Below are positions 25,578 through 37,566 of a DNA stretch of 64,000 nucleotides, piece by piece. Source of the stretch: Parelaphostrongylus tenuis (lineage: Eukaryota > Nematoda > Chromadorea > Rhabditida > Metastrongylidae). Each line of letters begins with the position of its first letter. Position 1 is the stretch's first letter. The notes beneath the pieces are model-generated. The model saw nothing but the letters and a program-made list of their open reading frames with translations, had not been told where the DNA came from and did not search any database. A program made the translations under genes and the position numbers. The stretch spans positions 186,001-250,000 of the forward strand of contig JAHQIW010007163.1 in NCBI GenBank assembly GCA_019055375.1. The letters are read 5' to 3'.

Positions 25578-25812
25578 ATGTTTGTTGCAAGAAAGAAAAA
25601 GTTTAAGAAATCTACGTTTGGTAAATATCACGTATGACGAATGCGAAACATTTCTTATGTATCATTCGAAATTAGCTACTGATAACAGAACTATTCATAT
25701 TTCAGATGCAGGCAAGATATTATTGTTGAGATCGAACGCAACGAAACAATTACCGCCAACGAAACCAGCGAAACAGAGGAGGCCAGGTGACTCACGTCCT
25801 TTTGCTCTATAA
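25578..25812 (+). CDS. Possible two-exon mini-gene, basic product
   Basis: An ATG frame (25578-25620, MFVARKKKFKKSTF) ends at a donor TTTG/gtaaat. It joins in phase to an exon beginning at 25706 after attcatatttcag. The joined frame continues as a basic, Pro-rich peptide to TGA-less stop 25812, or to a donor CCAG/gtgact at 25786. A second frame of the downstream piece is also open (DIIVEIERNETITANE), so the phase choice is uncertain. No family recognised. Confidence 0.18.
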
Positions 25813-25900
25813 ATAGTCGCACATACCATGAAGTTAAACTTACATAACGCTTGTAGCTTTTGTGATCGTGCAAGAAAAGTATCAATATTATAGAAGCGAT

Positions 25901-26187
25901 GAAACTTTCGGCGTTGATCACTCCCTGTGGGATGTGGCAAGCATTCGTCTTTTACTTTTTTAACTTCGTTTGAGGTGACTGAATGCATATCTGACATTTT
26001 ACAATGAACCGCGGTGGCCTGCCGCTGTACCGAGTCAGTGCTGCTTATCCTCCCAGACAAGGCTGAGACCAGTCTGGTACCAATTTACCGACTCCAGAGG
26101 GATGGGTGGCTTGGTGAGCTATGAGCGCGAGATCGGTGACCTAGTGTGCGACTCATAGCACATGTAACCACTGCGCCACATGCGCCC
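25901..26187 (-). mobile_element. tRNA-derived SINE (family 1), copy B
   Basis: Full-length but diverged copy. The tail side begins aaactttcggcgttgatc. The head, read on the minus strand, contains gcgcatgtggcgcagtggtt, a good Pol III A box; the B-box region has drifted (gcgagatcggtgacc on the plus strand). Confidence 0.78.
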
Positions 26188-26532
26188 CAAATCAACATTA
26201 TGCAAAGTATTATTAGCTGGAAAGCCTCGAGCGGCCTTGGTTGAAATCATCACTGCGTCATCGAGACGATAGCATTTTAGGAAAAATCAGAGAAAAATTA
26301 TTCTGTAGTAACATGGAGGCACCAAATATCGCAAATTTCTTCAAGAAATTTGTAGTCATGACAGCAGATATATGAGAAAACGTTGTTTGAAAAAGGTCTC
26401 AAAGAAATGCACGTAGCTTTAACTTTTTGATCTCTACAAATTGAAGCACTTGCTTACATGTCGAGAAAGTGCTTGAACCTGTCTTTGATTAGACGAACTG
26501 GACTTTCAATTTTTCTTCTACTATCATCTCTT

Positions 26533-26819
26533 TGCAATCATTTTTGAGCCACGCATGTCAGTGGTCTGTCAATGAGGGCTGACTTATAGAGCCCGATACA
26601 CGTGTTTCGATCTTGCGATCTCGTCAGTCGGGCAGTTACCTTTTCTCGTCTTTTGCTAATCTCTTTGGATGCTCCAGTACCCACAGAGATTAGCAAAAGA
26701 CGAGAAAAGAGTAACTGCCCGACTGACGAGATCGCCAAGATCGAAACACGTGTATCGGGCTCTATAAGTCAGCCCTCATTGACAGACCACTGACATGCGT
26801 GGCTCAAAAATGATTGCAA
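26533..26819. repeat. Near-perfect 287-bp palindrome
   Basis: Left arm 26533-26668 and right arm 26681-26819 are inverted copies differing by only a few single-base changes or indels, around a 12-base loop (atgctccagtac). Outer ends ttgcaatcatttttgagcc and ggctcaaaaatgattgcaa pair exactly. The open frames on both strands are artefacts of the symmetry. The arms are far better matched than any other inverted repeat in the window, so the structure is young, under conversion, or selected. Confidence 0.9.
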
Positions 26820-28122
26820 GGCATATTGAACTTTAAGCTGTGGTCTTAAGAAAACACTCGAAACGAATGTTATGATATCATCTTTTTGTCGAAGAGTTTC
26901 TGCTTTCAGAGCGGACCGACTATCGGCTCAAGTGTCGCACTTCTGCTGTCCTCATAACAATATGTATATCTGCTATCTGACTAATGAACGAAAGTTCAGG
27001 TTTGCCTTTAGTGTTTTCAGATATAGGTGACACCCACGACTAGTAAGGTTAAATTATGTAAACAGATCGGCATTACACCACTTTGCACCGTCGTTGTGTC
27101 CGCCAGGTTTGCATTGAGATTGTTTTGTTATCCAGCGAGTAAGCGGTTTGTTCTTTTCCAAAACCCAGAAAACCTCCTATTCCTGAAATTTTAAGACTTC
27201 TCGTGTTGGTGTGATGTCATGTAAAGTTGTTCGAAGCTTCTTGTTGCTTGTTGTCATTAGAAGTAGTAATGAAGTATGCTAATCTAGCGTTTCTGGCTAA
27301 TTGCTCCGCAACATGCTAGACAACCATTTATGTTTTGACTTATTTGGAGGCCCACTCACAGAGTGATAAAATATATTGCCGTGGAATGCCTCTAGAACCA
27401 TTTTGTGCGAAGTTATATGGAATCGAAGGATTATAGGTGGAATATAGTTAACCTATGGCATCAGTGTTTGAGAAAACCTGCAATTTTTTATATGTCCCAT
27501 CATCACATAGTGTGCATCCCAACACTTCTTTTTTCAACTCAATTCCTCACAGTCGTCACCCATTAAGGTGTTGAAATTTCTGTGTGAGCTTGGCCGTTGT
27601 TTCATGGCTCTGGTCCTCATCAATATAGTTCAATTTGATCAAGCAGAGCTTCGCTCAATTCCTAAGATAGTTGTGCCGGAGTAGTATTAGGTCTTCAACA
27701 TGCAGTCGCGAACTTTTCTATTAGATTTACAGAAGGAGCGCTTCCTAGGGAAGCTTGATACCAAATCTACAACCCTGGAGTGATGGAATGTTCAGTGGGG
27801 CCGTGGCACGGTTAAATCAAAGCCTTGCATGAATTGAACATTACCTTAGCCACCGTGACACCTGCGTTCTCTGAGACCTCAAACGCTGGTTTCTCAGAAT
27901 AAATATTATCTCGATGTTTCCTGATAAACAAACACAGGATTTCTTGCAATATTCCACGTTTGCATCATTTTATCTATAATACTATTTGCTCAGATACGAT
28001 AGCTGACGTTTGAGCAGTTTCGCCATCTTCTTGTTTGTTTATTTTCAACAGCTGACGAAAAGACGGTTTCGCATTTACAGCTTGACATAATCTTACCTCA
28101 AAAAAAAAGCGATCCTGTCTCG

Positions 28123-31100
28123 ATGAGAGTCTCTTGTCTTTGGAACACTATTTTACATATCTTCAGGTCTCTAGCACTGAGAGCATGGCGAAGTTTCTAT
28201 GTCGAACTTTGTCTCCTCGGATTGGTTGTGTTCAACACTATTTTGCTGACAGTGCTTCTTTTCAAGGTTCGTGTTTATCATATGACTAACCACTGAGGCA
28301 ATGCTATAGAGTTCTCGTTTTTTTTTCAGACGAAAAGAAGTCTCTCAACGGCTACCGTGCTCTTTGTTTTCAATATCATGTTCTCGAACTTGCTTTTCTT
28401 CTGCTCATTTGTTTTCTTCATGCGTGATCTGTTCAACGATAAATCTTATGGGAGCGTGAACGAGGATGTCAGTTTCATTCGGACCGCTTTAAAAAGTCTA
28501 TTCATAATTATTTTAACCTACCAAGATAGAAGTTGTCAAGCATGACACACTGCACAGTGATTTGTGAGCTGTGACATAAGTAATACCTTTTGGAGTATAA
28601 TCTCCATCTATACATTAACATTTGCGCACCATATGCATAATATTTCACCCACCGATCGCCGCCCCGCACTATAGGTACTAGGCATTGACGCGCCTTAATC
28701 GAGAAAAGAGTATTTAATTGGTAAATTGGGTTTCCGACGAAATATTGTTATTATTAAATGCTGGAATATCTCAGAAAGGACTTCCTTAGAGATAATTCTA
28801 GCAAAAATAGCGCTCATGTTTCAAAAATTATGCACTTTTAAATGAAAAAACTATCGTTGAATACAGATTTCAAAACTGAGCTTGGTTCCTGGGAGAACCT
28901 TCAAGCACGTTTCACTTACTTAAAAAAGATAATGTTTTGTTTTCGGAGTAATTATTCATTGTTAAACTCTGTCGTGACTACGTTAGTACTCTTGAAGTGA
29001 GATTTCGATCTTGGAGTTCTTTCACTTCCGCGGAAAGTTATCGGAATGTTTCTTATTAACGTAATTCTAGCAGAGATAAGGTTCTGTTGTACTGAAAATT
29101 CCTTATTTCGGAACTAAAACTTCATCGAAAGGATAACAACGCAATTTCAACTCTTTTTTTTCACATTTTTCTCCATAATGTTTTGAATCTGCAACTTTAG
29201 GACATCTTTCTACAATGTACGACTTTAGAAGAAACTTATCTGTTAGTATTTTCAAAAGTACTTGAAGAAGGGGTAGAAATGGAGCACACTGATCAATTTG
29301 ACGAATCGCTTCAGCGACGACAAAGAGCTAAATTCTGTTAGAAAACTACCACATTGTCAATAGAGCACACCCACCAATCTGAGACTGCTTTGCGCGCCAG
29401 GCGAGATATTAACGCGGTCCGCAACGTGTAAAAGAAAAATTTATGCATATAAAGCATATAATTTTTGAAGGTAAGCGATTTAAATCAATTCAGTATCTGG
29501 ATAAGTCGCCGGAACTTGTCACTGCTGAAACGCTCCAGACGCATCTGTTCGCTTCGGACGAATTTCGGTGTGTGAAGATTTGTTTACGAAAGCCTCTTTT
29601 TATTACATCGTTCTATCGTTTTCATCAAGAACTCTCACCAAATATTGTCCTTCGCAGTCCAATTTGATAAAAATTGTGTTTGCATATTTTTTGTGATTTA
29701 GGAAACACCTCATCCAAGAAACACTGTATTCGCTCGCTCAGAACGGCAGCCTCACTGGTCTCATTCATCTTCTCGTTCTTGTTTTGGTACGATTGAAAGC
29801 ATTCGAACTTGTAGGATTTGCTCATGGTTACTTGACTAGCTGATACAATTCTCACCACTTCTAGGAAACCTTCAATATTTGACAAAAGGATTCTAGATAA
29901 AGTCTCGACGTTGATTAATCCCTCAAGGACATGCATTTCTCTTCAATTTTTAGCTTTGTTTAGGTGATTGAAATCAAATCTGGCCTTAACAATGACTCGC
30001 GGTGGCCTACTGATATATTAAGTCACTGGCTATCCTCCCATATAAGTGTGGTACCATTTCACCAACAGCGAAAAGATAAAAGGCTTGGTTAATTTCGAGG
30101 GCGACTTCGTACCATCGACCATTGAATCGTCGACCGTGTGTGCCGCAGTGCACCTCTGACCGCTGCGTCACACGCGCTCTCAATATCTAATAACTTACTT
30201 GAAACCAATCAATATTATTATTCACATGATAATGATAGGACAAAATTCGTCGGGAAAGTTTTTTACTATTGAGAGTACGCGTGTTTGTAGTTGTTATCAT
30301 GTATTTGAATGAGATATTGGAAATTGACTAAATTGATATTAAGTTAATTATCAGAAATCATGAGGAATTATGTTTTGCACTATTATAGTTGGTGATAAAC
30401 CGTTCCATGTCTGGAAAAACTATTCATCTCTCCCGAGTTTCGGTCATTTCCGTTTTTTCCTGTGTGTGGATTTTTCTGATTCTGTCACACCTTCTTTTTT
30501 CTACTCTTCAGGTAGATTTCTGACTTTTCTATCCTTGCCATGACTCTCCTCATTTGAAGTGTTTTCAGATAAGCGCGATCCAGAATCTTGACGAACTTTT
30601 TTCTACTCTTTCAAAAGGCAAAACATATCTTCAGTGTGAACAGTAAGTTGCTCTCACAAGAACAAAATGATTTTTTACACTGGCACAGTAAATTTTCGGC
30701 GCCTGTTTAGAGTTCATGCTTTTTCTCAAAACAATTTTTTACTTTTTATTGTGCGATTCTGACCATCACTCTGAGGATGTCTTCTGGGAGTTCACTGTTT
30801 GATATCTGCGCATGAGAATTTTACCTATACCTACTTTAACCTCTAATGACATAAATGGCAGCCAGCAGCACCCGTTCTTTACAATCAATGAGTTCGTGAA
30901 GATAGTTACAAAATAGAAACTTTTCCAGGTAATGTAAACATCTTGTTGGTTGATATCGCTGAATGATGGATCTTTATGGAATAAATTTAGGATTTCTGAA
31001 TACTTATTTATCTGCAATCAGACTAATCATCGTTTTATAGAACAATTCGGTCCGATTATGCTGAGATTGCTAGTCAGTGTGATCGTACAGCAGTATTTCA

Positions 31101-33445
31101 CGCCTTTGGCGCATACCTTCTTCGTGGTCATACACTTTTCACTCTATTTTTTCTCTCCGCTTCCATTGTGATCTTCACGATTACGGTTGCTTATCACTGC
31201 CGCGTTCGCCGACAAAACTTCTTACAAAGCGCGATACGGTGAGTGCTTTGGAATGAAAGGCTTGTTTTTGCGCGAAAAACACTGGATGTTAGAGAAGAGA
31301 AATTGCAGAACTCTTGTTAGGTGAGGAAAAACTAGTAGTAATGGAATTTTTGTACAAGACCTGACCTGTGCTAAAATCATTCTTCGTAACGAATGAACGA
31401 CTGTTTCGTACTTAGACAAATTTCCACTGTGTTTCAATTCTAACTGTTGTGTTTTATATTTCTATCTAAAGAAAAATACTGAAATCAAGTTAGTTGGAAT
31501 TGGAAAACTCCTTTTCAAGGTTTCAAGCCTCTATCAGCCCATACCTATTTATCACTAATAACGGAGTGAACAAAATTTCTAGTACTTCTCATGATTTTAT
31601 GCCTTCAGGGATCAATCTCCCCATCGACGGCGAGAGAAACTGTTCCATACGCTGATTTTCTCCATAGCAACATTTTTTCTATCCGTCTTAGGTCAGACCT
31701 ACATTGAAATCGCTGTGTTTTGGGTGAACGACAGAGAAGAAGTAGCAACACTTACAAAATGGTGAATCCAACGTCTTTATAAAAAAAAATAGGAGTAAAG
31801 CTCAAAATCTCAAATTCTCACATATCTTGGTTGCGAAAAATCCTTTGAGAAGGAGAATTCGATAAACGCTTGAAAGTTGAGTTTTCGCTTCGTTGTTCTC
31901 TTAAGTGCTTTTTTCTTTCTGATAGATCTACTCTATTATCCGGCACGATTTCGTGAGGGACCTCTTTTGCTAGACAAAAACTTCTATAAAGTTTTGGTTT
32001 CTATATGCACTTTTGAAGAAGGTTTTCACATCGTGATGTCAAAATACTTTTCCCTGTCCTATTAACAACCATTGAAAAGTGAAAATCTAGAGGGTTGAAA
32101 AATGCATATGGTTTTTTAGGAAACTTCTCTACAGCGTTTGTAACAGGAAAATTGAAGTTATGTTTCACACGCGTCGTGCGTTGTCGTACAAATTTTCGTT
32201 ATTTATTTGGCAATTTTTTCTCCGTTGCGTCAAGATTCATTTGGTTTCCTATAAAAATTCTACAGCAGGCTGTATTTTAACGTAACACGCCTTAGGTTTT
32301 TCATTCGCATTTCAAATTGCCAAATAAACCTGCTGCTAAGCCTAAGTCTAAGCCCAAGCAGACTAAGCCCAAGTACGAGAAGCATATGAACATGTAAAGG
32401 ACATGTTCAACTATCAGAGTCATATGTTTTTTCTAACTTCTCTGTCAATACGGAGAAGAATCCTAAATTCAATTCAAGAGTCGCATCCACCGGCTCAGCC
32501 CTTCTAACCGACAAAAAATGCGTGGCCTGATATAATCTCAATCTTATTTTCTCTGCTTCACTGCATTGAAATGGTCTTTCCAGAAAATAAGCATTGGCAT
32601 CTCCGAATTATACGCTATCGGATGGTCACTTTTAATCCAAGGAAAAGCTCTGTTCCGTGAGAAATATGTGTGTATGAATTACAAAGTCTTTCTTTTTGTT
32701 ACAGCGCTTTGAAGGAGCCTTTCTAAGGAGCAAATATGTTGTAGAGTTTGCCGAGATTTATGCTATCAAATGGTCACTAGCAGTTTAAGGAAAGGCTTTC
32801 GTCCTGCGAGTTGAAAGGGCGATAATAGTAAAAATGCACGGCACGGGTGAAATATAATTTTATATTGAATGCTGCGACACCGTAGAAAGACCCTTTAAAA
32901 AATAGTGTGTGTAGCAGTTGTCTAAGAATTGAGATGTACTTAAATGATATGATTTGATTGTAATACTCTTAAGAAAAGTTTTTGCCCAGTGAAATAAGTC
33001 CCCTCAGAAATCCGTGCCAAATAATGAAAGACAGCTTTTAATTTCAAATACATAAATAACAGCTGATTATGATTCAGATATTTATTTTTTCATGTGGCGA
33101 AAAAACCTCCGATTATTGATTTGTCTATTGAGCAGTACGGTATGCGATCAAGTAGACTGCAAACTTTTCAGGTATCATTTTGCACGGATCGCTGCGTTCG
33201 TCGACCCTGTGCTAAATCCGCTGATAGTCGTCGCAAGGACGCCCGCCCTCAGGCGACAGGTTCGGATCAATCCTATGGCAGATCTTTTTGAAACAGAGCT
33301 TCCTCTATTATTTTTTGAAGTTTTACAAGTCCTCAACAATAAAATGCTCAAAAGGAATTATACTCACCTATCAGTAGTTTTTCACAAAACTACTGGAAAA
33401 TTCATTGTCTCATTTGGAATGGTTGTCACATTATCAAGGATATAG
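28123..33445 (+). CDS. Split rhodopsin-like seven-helix receptor (nematode GPCR), TM3-TM4 part unresolved
   Basis: Predicted plasma-membrane G-protein-coupled receptor, probably sensory or peptide/small-molecule binding; ligand unknown. Exons read from splice sites and matching phases: 28123-28266 (ATG start, 48 codons, TM1 with GLVVFNTILL), 28330 to about 28545 (TM2, NIMFSNLLFF, then loop 1), 30569-30642 (acceptor gtgttttcag, donor gtaagt; loop with a Cys), 31041-31238 (loop 2 and TM5, ending in the basic HCRVRRQNF), 31609-31761 (basic PHRRREK, then TM6) and 33172-33445 (TM7 AAFVDPVLNPLIVVAR, then basic helix 8 TPALRRQVR). The junctions 30642/31041, 31238/31609 and 31761/33172 each restore the frame; the last makes a Trp codon. 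DPxxNPL stands where NPxxY is usual. TM3 and TM4 should lie in 28.55-30.56 kb; one candidate is 29702-29786. I cannot assign the chemoreceptor family. It could be a pseudogene if TM3 is truly absent. Confidence 0.72.
29325..29450. repeat. Dispersed repeat R1, copy 2
   Basis: Same orientation as the copy at 14235. Lies in the large intron of the receptor gene, just upstream of an open frame (29443-29667) that has no supported function. Confidence 0.5.
29702..29786 (+). CDS. Candidate TM4 exon of the receptor
   Basis: This short open stretch follows a usable acceptor (gtgattta+g) and ends before a GTAC donor. It encodes a basic segment (SSKKHCIRSLR) followed by a hydrophobic run (AASLVSFIFSFLFW), the pattern of an intracellular loop 2 entering TM4. 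It lies in the gap where TM3-TM4 are missing. Its exit phase does not match the exon at 30569, so another exon would be needed between them. The placement is inference. Confidence 0.28.
29900..30180 (-). mobile_element. tRNA-derived SINE (family 1), copy C, strongly diverged
   Basis: Recognisable from gacgttgattaatccctcaa through the body (aatgactcgcggtggcct) to a head with cgctgcgtcacacgcgctct. The middle (ccaacagcgaaaagataaaa) has drifted. It lies in the receptor gene's large intron. Confidence 0.65.
32550..32900. repeat. Diverged units related to the TIR-element subrepeat
   Basis: Two successive units of ~160-180 bases: ccgaattatacgctatcgga / ccgagatttatgctatcaaa, ggtcacttttaatccaagga / ggtcactagcagtttaagga and tgttacagcgctttgaagga. 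They lie in the last receptor intron. Confidence 0.5.
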
Positions 33446-33799
33446 AAATAATTTTTCAAAAGTCAGCTCTCTACATGACTCTAAAAATTTGCTGTGACCT
33501 GGAGTTCTTAATCATACTATTATTAAGGGTGTTTTCTTGAGACCACGCTCAAATTTCAATAGATCTCTGGCCCAACACAATCCCATGCAGTCACAAAAAT
33601 AGTCTATATTCATTCTTAATCGCAATTATACATAGATAAACTTTACTAGATCACAAAGCTGTTGACTGAATAATTAGATATGACACTGTATGTTGAGACT
33701 GAATTCCGAGAAAGGCGAGTTCGCCAAAATGGCAGCCAAGAGGATATTTTCAAGAAGATATACCAATCTCGCGCGAGCTCTGTGCGTTGGTTGTACGTG

Positions 33800-34015
33800 T
33801 AGACAACTGCTTCCAATCGACTATGTTTGCGACCTCGCTCAAAAATTCGGTGTGGTCTCAAACAATATGTTGAGCCTTTCAATGGCTGGTATAGCATTTC
33901 TTGCAATATACGTACGTGTCGGCATTCTTTAACGCCTCATTAGTACGACATGCCCTACGGCTCATTCCTTCCTACTAATATTAGTAGTAGCGGTGAAGCG
34001 TAGGGCATGTAGGCA
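33800..34015. mobile_element. Family P MITE, shortened copy
   Basis: Left half aligns with the left arm at 61200: tccaatcgactatgtttgcg / tccagtcgactgtgtttgag, acgtacgtgtcggcattctt and cgcctcattagtacgacatg. The right half is a short inverted part (gcgtagggcatgt against acatgccctacg). Central palindrome tactaatattagta. Confidence 0.55.
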
Positions 34016-34019
34016 ATTA

Positions 34020-36500
34020 ATTATGAAATGCGAAAAATCTCATAAAACTAAGGAACTGGACTGAATATATATATAACTGACCACCATCCAGCAGAGTAAG
34101 TAGTGCTGTGGTCGGACAGGGCACAAAGAATAGGATTTCCATCACTAATCTCTTTCCTTCTGAACAGCAGCCGTATAGATACCAGGATCTTATTGTTGCT
34201 ATGTGCACACACCTATACGAACACGTACTTTTCCCATTTCTGCACTATTTATGGTTTTCCTAACTGCACTAAGAATTTAGCTGATACATTCTTATGCAGG
34301 AATACCAGTTCCTTGATTGTATAGCTATAATATGAGGGTAAAAAAAAGCTTAGAGACTATTTTAGAGGCTTTATATTTGTTGGTGTTTAGTTACGAACGC
34401 AATGGACATCAATACGGACTTACACATCGTCATACAAGACAAAGTCTCGCCGAAGCGGAAGCGTACATGGCTCAATGAAACGCAAAGCATCGCGCCATGA
34501 ACGACCCTGTGATGTCGAAGTGAAATTGATAAAACCGAATCGCCCGGTGGGATTCTTAAACGACGATCGTACTTTATCATATTTTATCAATCCAAAACAC
34601 AGATCTAGAAGGATCCTGCCGTACTCTGCACATCAATGTCTTTATTAACGTAATTCGCAAAAGTCTGCTACAATAACAGCTGCAAGATGAAGCAAGACGC
34701 GAGGCGTCTTGTAATTTATGCTCCGATGATTTTGCTTTATAGCAAAGAAACGCTCATGAACCTTTATTTGAAATGATATATACTATATGATGTATGCAAT
34801 CTTCAGTGTTGTACTAGAATCAGTAATATAATCTCAGCGATTTGCTCCATCTTCTTCGTAGACCACATTGCATTTCTTTGATGTGCTCTATTTTTCTGAT
34901 CATGTTTACTGATGGTAAACACTTGAAACGAAAGCAGTTGACTAAAATTAAAATGACTTACAATTAACGATTCTTCTCAACCATCAAGCTTTACGTTTCA
35001 GGCATCACGTGCATGTTCTTTCCGGCGAAGTCACGATTCTCAGACGTATAATTCTGTTGTTTGATTGCATAAATGACTTGAAGAGTTACATGGTTTGAGC
35101 GACTCGATGAAAAGCCTTTGATGATCATAGTGACAGAATCCCTCAACGAAAGCGCTGTATTTGCGAAATCGGGATCAGATTGGCGAAATCCACATGAAAC
35201 CCGATTAATCTCAAGTTTTAGATACAGATGAGATAGATATCAAAAAGAGACGTGAATTCAATGAAATAGCACTTGAAACAAAGTTATAACTGCGGTACTA
35301 ACTTTGGTCACACTGGGAGAGATCTCTGTCTAGAATGTGTTGCGTTCCATAGATCTTTGACCCTTTCGTGACGGCGGCCTTTTCCGACCGGCGGGCGGAT
35401 CGGAAGGCGACGAAGAGCGGGCTGCCAAGGCGCGCTCATGCGATAGTTTTTTTACACTTGATTCAAATTTTTATCGCCACTAGAGGGGTTTAGCTATCTC
35501 TTGGGACAACTGGGTGTTTTATCACTGAAAATACGTTTATGGAATCTAATAATATATCTTGAGCCTCTCATAAGATCTGTCATAGCACTTATTCGGTCTC
35601 CGACACGGGCCTCGGCATTATAGCCTCGTCATTAGCACGGTAGCTTTCGGTCCCGTCAGTCCTTGGCAGAGGGATATATACCTTACATATGCTCGAGATA
35701 TGTTAGTAAATTATATATTGCTTTGAGGAAGATCTATGAAAGGAGCAGGATGTAAACGTTTACAGAATTTCGTTCATCGGCAGTCATATTTTTCATTGCG
35801 GCAAAGTTTCTGACGATCAAAAGCTAACTATATGATACCAAGAAATCCGCTGTGAGGTTGGAACAACACACTTCGAAAGCAAAACATTATCATTTCCCGT
35901 TATTACAGCGTATTTTGAAAACGTTTTCACAGATCAAGCTCAGTACTAAATTTTTCATTGCTCAAGCTTACTAATAATGTAAAGAAAAAGTCCTTTTTCG
36001 AAAAAAAAAATCAAGGAATCACGAGCATATTCCTCTAAATCCGACTTCCTTGCCCAGAAATACTATCCGAAAGCAAAGATCTTCAACACGATTGGGGGCT
36101 TATCTTATTGAAAATTCGTTCATAGAAGTCGTTCCAATGGTAAATTTCTTTTATTTAGCGTTAATATTCTCTGATAATTGAAATTTACTACATGATGCGG
36201 ATAAATTCATTATGAAGTTGGAACAACGTACTACAAAGAAAGACGCCATTTTTATTTTTTATGGTTAGGACAAGATATTACGCACATCTTTCACTAACTA
36301 AACGTAATTTTAGAATCAGGATCTTGCGCATGAACAGACTAAGAAGAAATTTTCAATAACAGCAGGAAGTATGCTCCTTTTTTCGCGATAATTTGATTCT
36401 CCTTGTATGTACACTTTAAAAGGCACTGGCTTGAATTTTTTTAAAAACTTTATTTCAAACACATATTAGCTTTTTCAATTTTTACAGTCATTTAGTAAGA
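34020..36500. other. No gene recognised
   Basis: AT-rich, with diverged subrepeat relatives at 35750-36350 (paired motifs gaggttggaacaacacactt and gaagttggaacaacgtacta). No supported coding. Confidence 0.45.
35340..35460. other. GC-rich patch with short inverted repeat
   Basis: gccttttccgaccggcgggc then ggatcggaaggcgacgaaga: ttccga / tcggaa pair across an 11-base GC spacer. No coding frame or RNA family is recognised. Confidence 0.3.
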
Positions 36501-37039
36501 ATATTGTTCATTCAAAACTTCAATTGACCGGATTTCTATTGAGGAGCGCACCAATCTTCGTAGCCTTTTTTAACGGCCTGGAGTTGAAAATCGAAAACGA
36601 AGGTTTGCAAAAGGTTGAAAGATTCAAATTCAGACCGTGATCAGAAATTGGTTTACTCCTTACCTAGTTACCTGCCAATTTGTTCAAGGTATCGTTAATG
36701 AATCAAGAATGTTGCCCGCGAACTAATAAAAAAGTGGAAAAGTTGTAGCCATGTGTTTTCAAAGTTTGCGACGGTATAATTTTTTCAATTTTCTCGAGCT
36801 GATTGTAGTTTTTGGAGCGCTTAGAAATCGCATTCAAGGCAAAATTCATAATATTTTTTCATTACATCAACCCATACTGATGAAAATGGCAAGAGAAGTT
36901 GTCTCGGACAGCATCAAAGCATGAGATACAACAGGATGTGTGGACTCTTCCGCTCAAATCACAGATCAATACATGCGATGATGAGCTACTCAAATGTATT
37001 AGTGAATCTTTAGTTAAATGAGAGATCCACTACGAGGAA

Positions 37040-37330
37040 ATTGTGCTGGTTTAGTGGTTTTGTTCCCTGGAGTCCCGAGGCAACCCTAACTGGGGCTTCC
37101 TCAGCTCCTCACCACATTCGAGCAGCCGCCGACCCTTGTGAATGAGAGAGAGTTACCACCTCGAGACTAGTAGCTCTCAAGACCTTGTACGGTTTAGCCT
37201 GAAGTGGGGTTTCAAGTAGAAACGTTACACCCCTTCTCAGTATGATTCGTCATGCTGAGGGCTGAATCTCCGTTATAGTTCACAGTCCGACACTCAGGAA
37301 CACCTCCTGGCCACGATGACGCGGTAAATT
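37040..37330. other. GC-richer block, repeat-like, unassigned
   Basis: A stretch of ~290 bases with clearly higher GC than its flanks (cccgaggcaaccctaactgg, cagccgccgacccttgtgaa, cacctcctggccacgatgac). No open frame, tRNA-like boxes or inverted ends were seen. A LINE 5' UTR or another repeat fragment is possible. Confidence 0.3.
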
Positions 37331-37566
37331 ATTGAGAGGAGATTTCTGATTGCAGCAAAAACTTAATAATATTTTGTAAAGAAAATATCGTGCACTGTTG
37401 CAAAAAATGAGCCACTATAGTAGTTTTGACGTTCAAGAACGGCTGTAAAGTATTCCGATGAGTGTTCGAGTAGCTTATTATTCGATTGCAGTGTGAACCT
37501 CTATATTAAGGCAGTGTGACATGTTCGCTTGTTGTACAAATGCCCCAAACTCCTATGCATGCTGGA

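Noticed and set aside
26538..26793. Open frames of 63-66 codons on both strands
   Set aside because: They are mirror images created by the long palindrome.
29625..29936. 103-codon minus-strand frame, charged and helix-like
   Set aside because: It overlaps the SINE copy C tail and the plus-strand TM4 candidate, and has no splice support.
31905..32065. Hydrophobic frame that can also be spliced after the receptor exon ending at 31761
   Set aside because: Splicing 31761 directly to 33172 restores a Trp codon and gives a canonical TM7. The alternative gives a Cys and no TM7-like motif, so it is treated as intron.
33690..33932. 80-codon plus-strand frame downstream of the receptor
   Set aside because: Its second half is family P MITE sequence also present at 61.2 kb, so it is unlikely to be coding.
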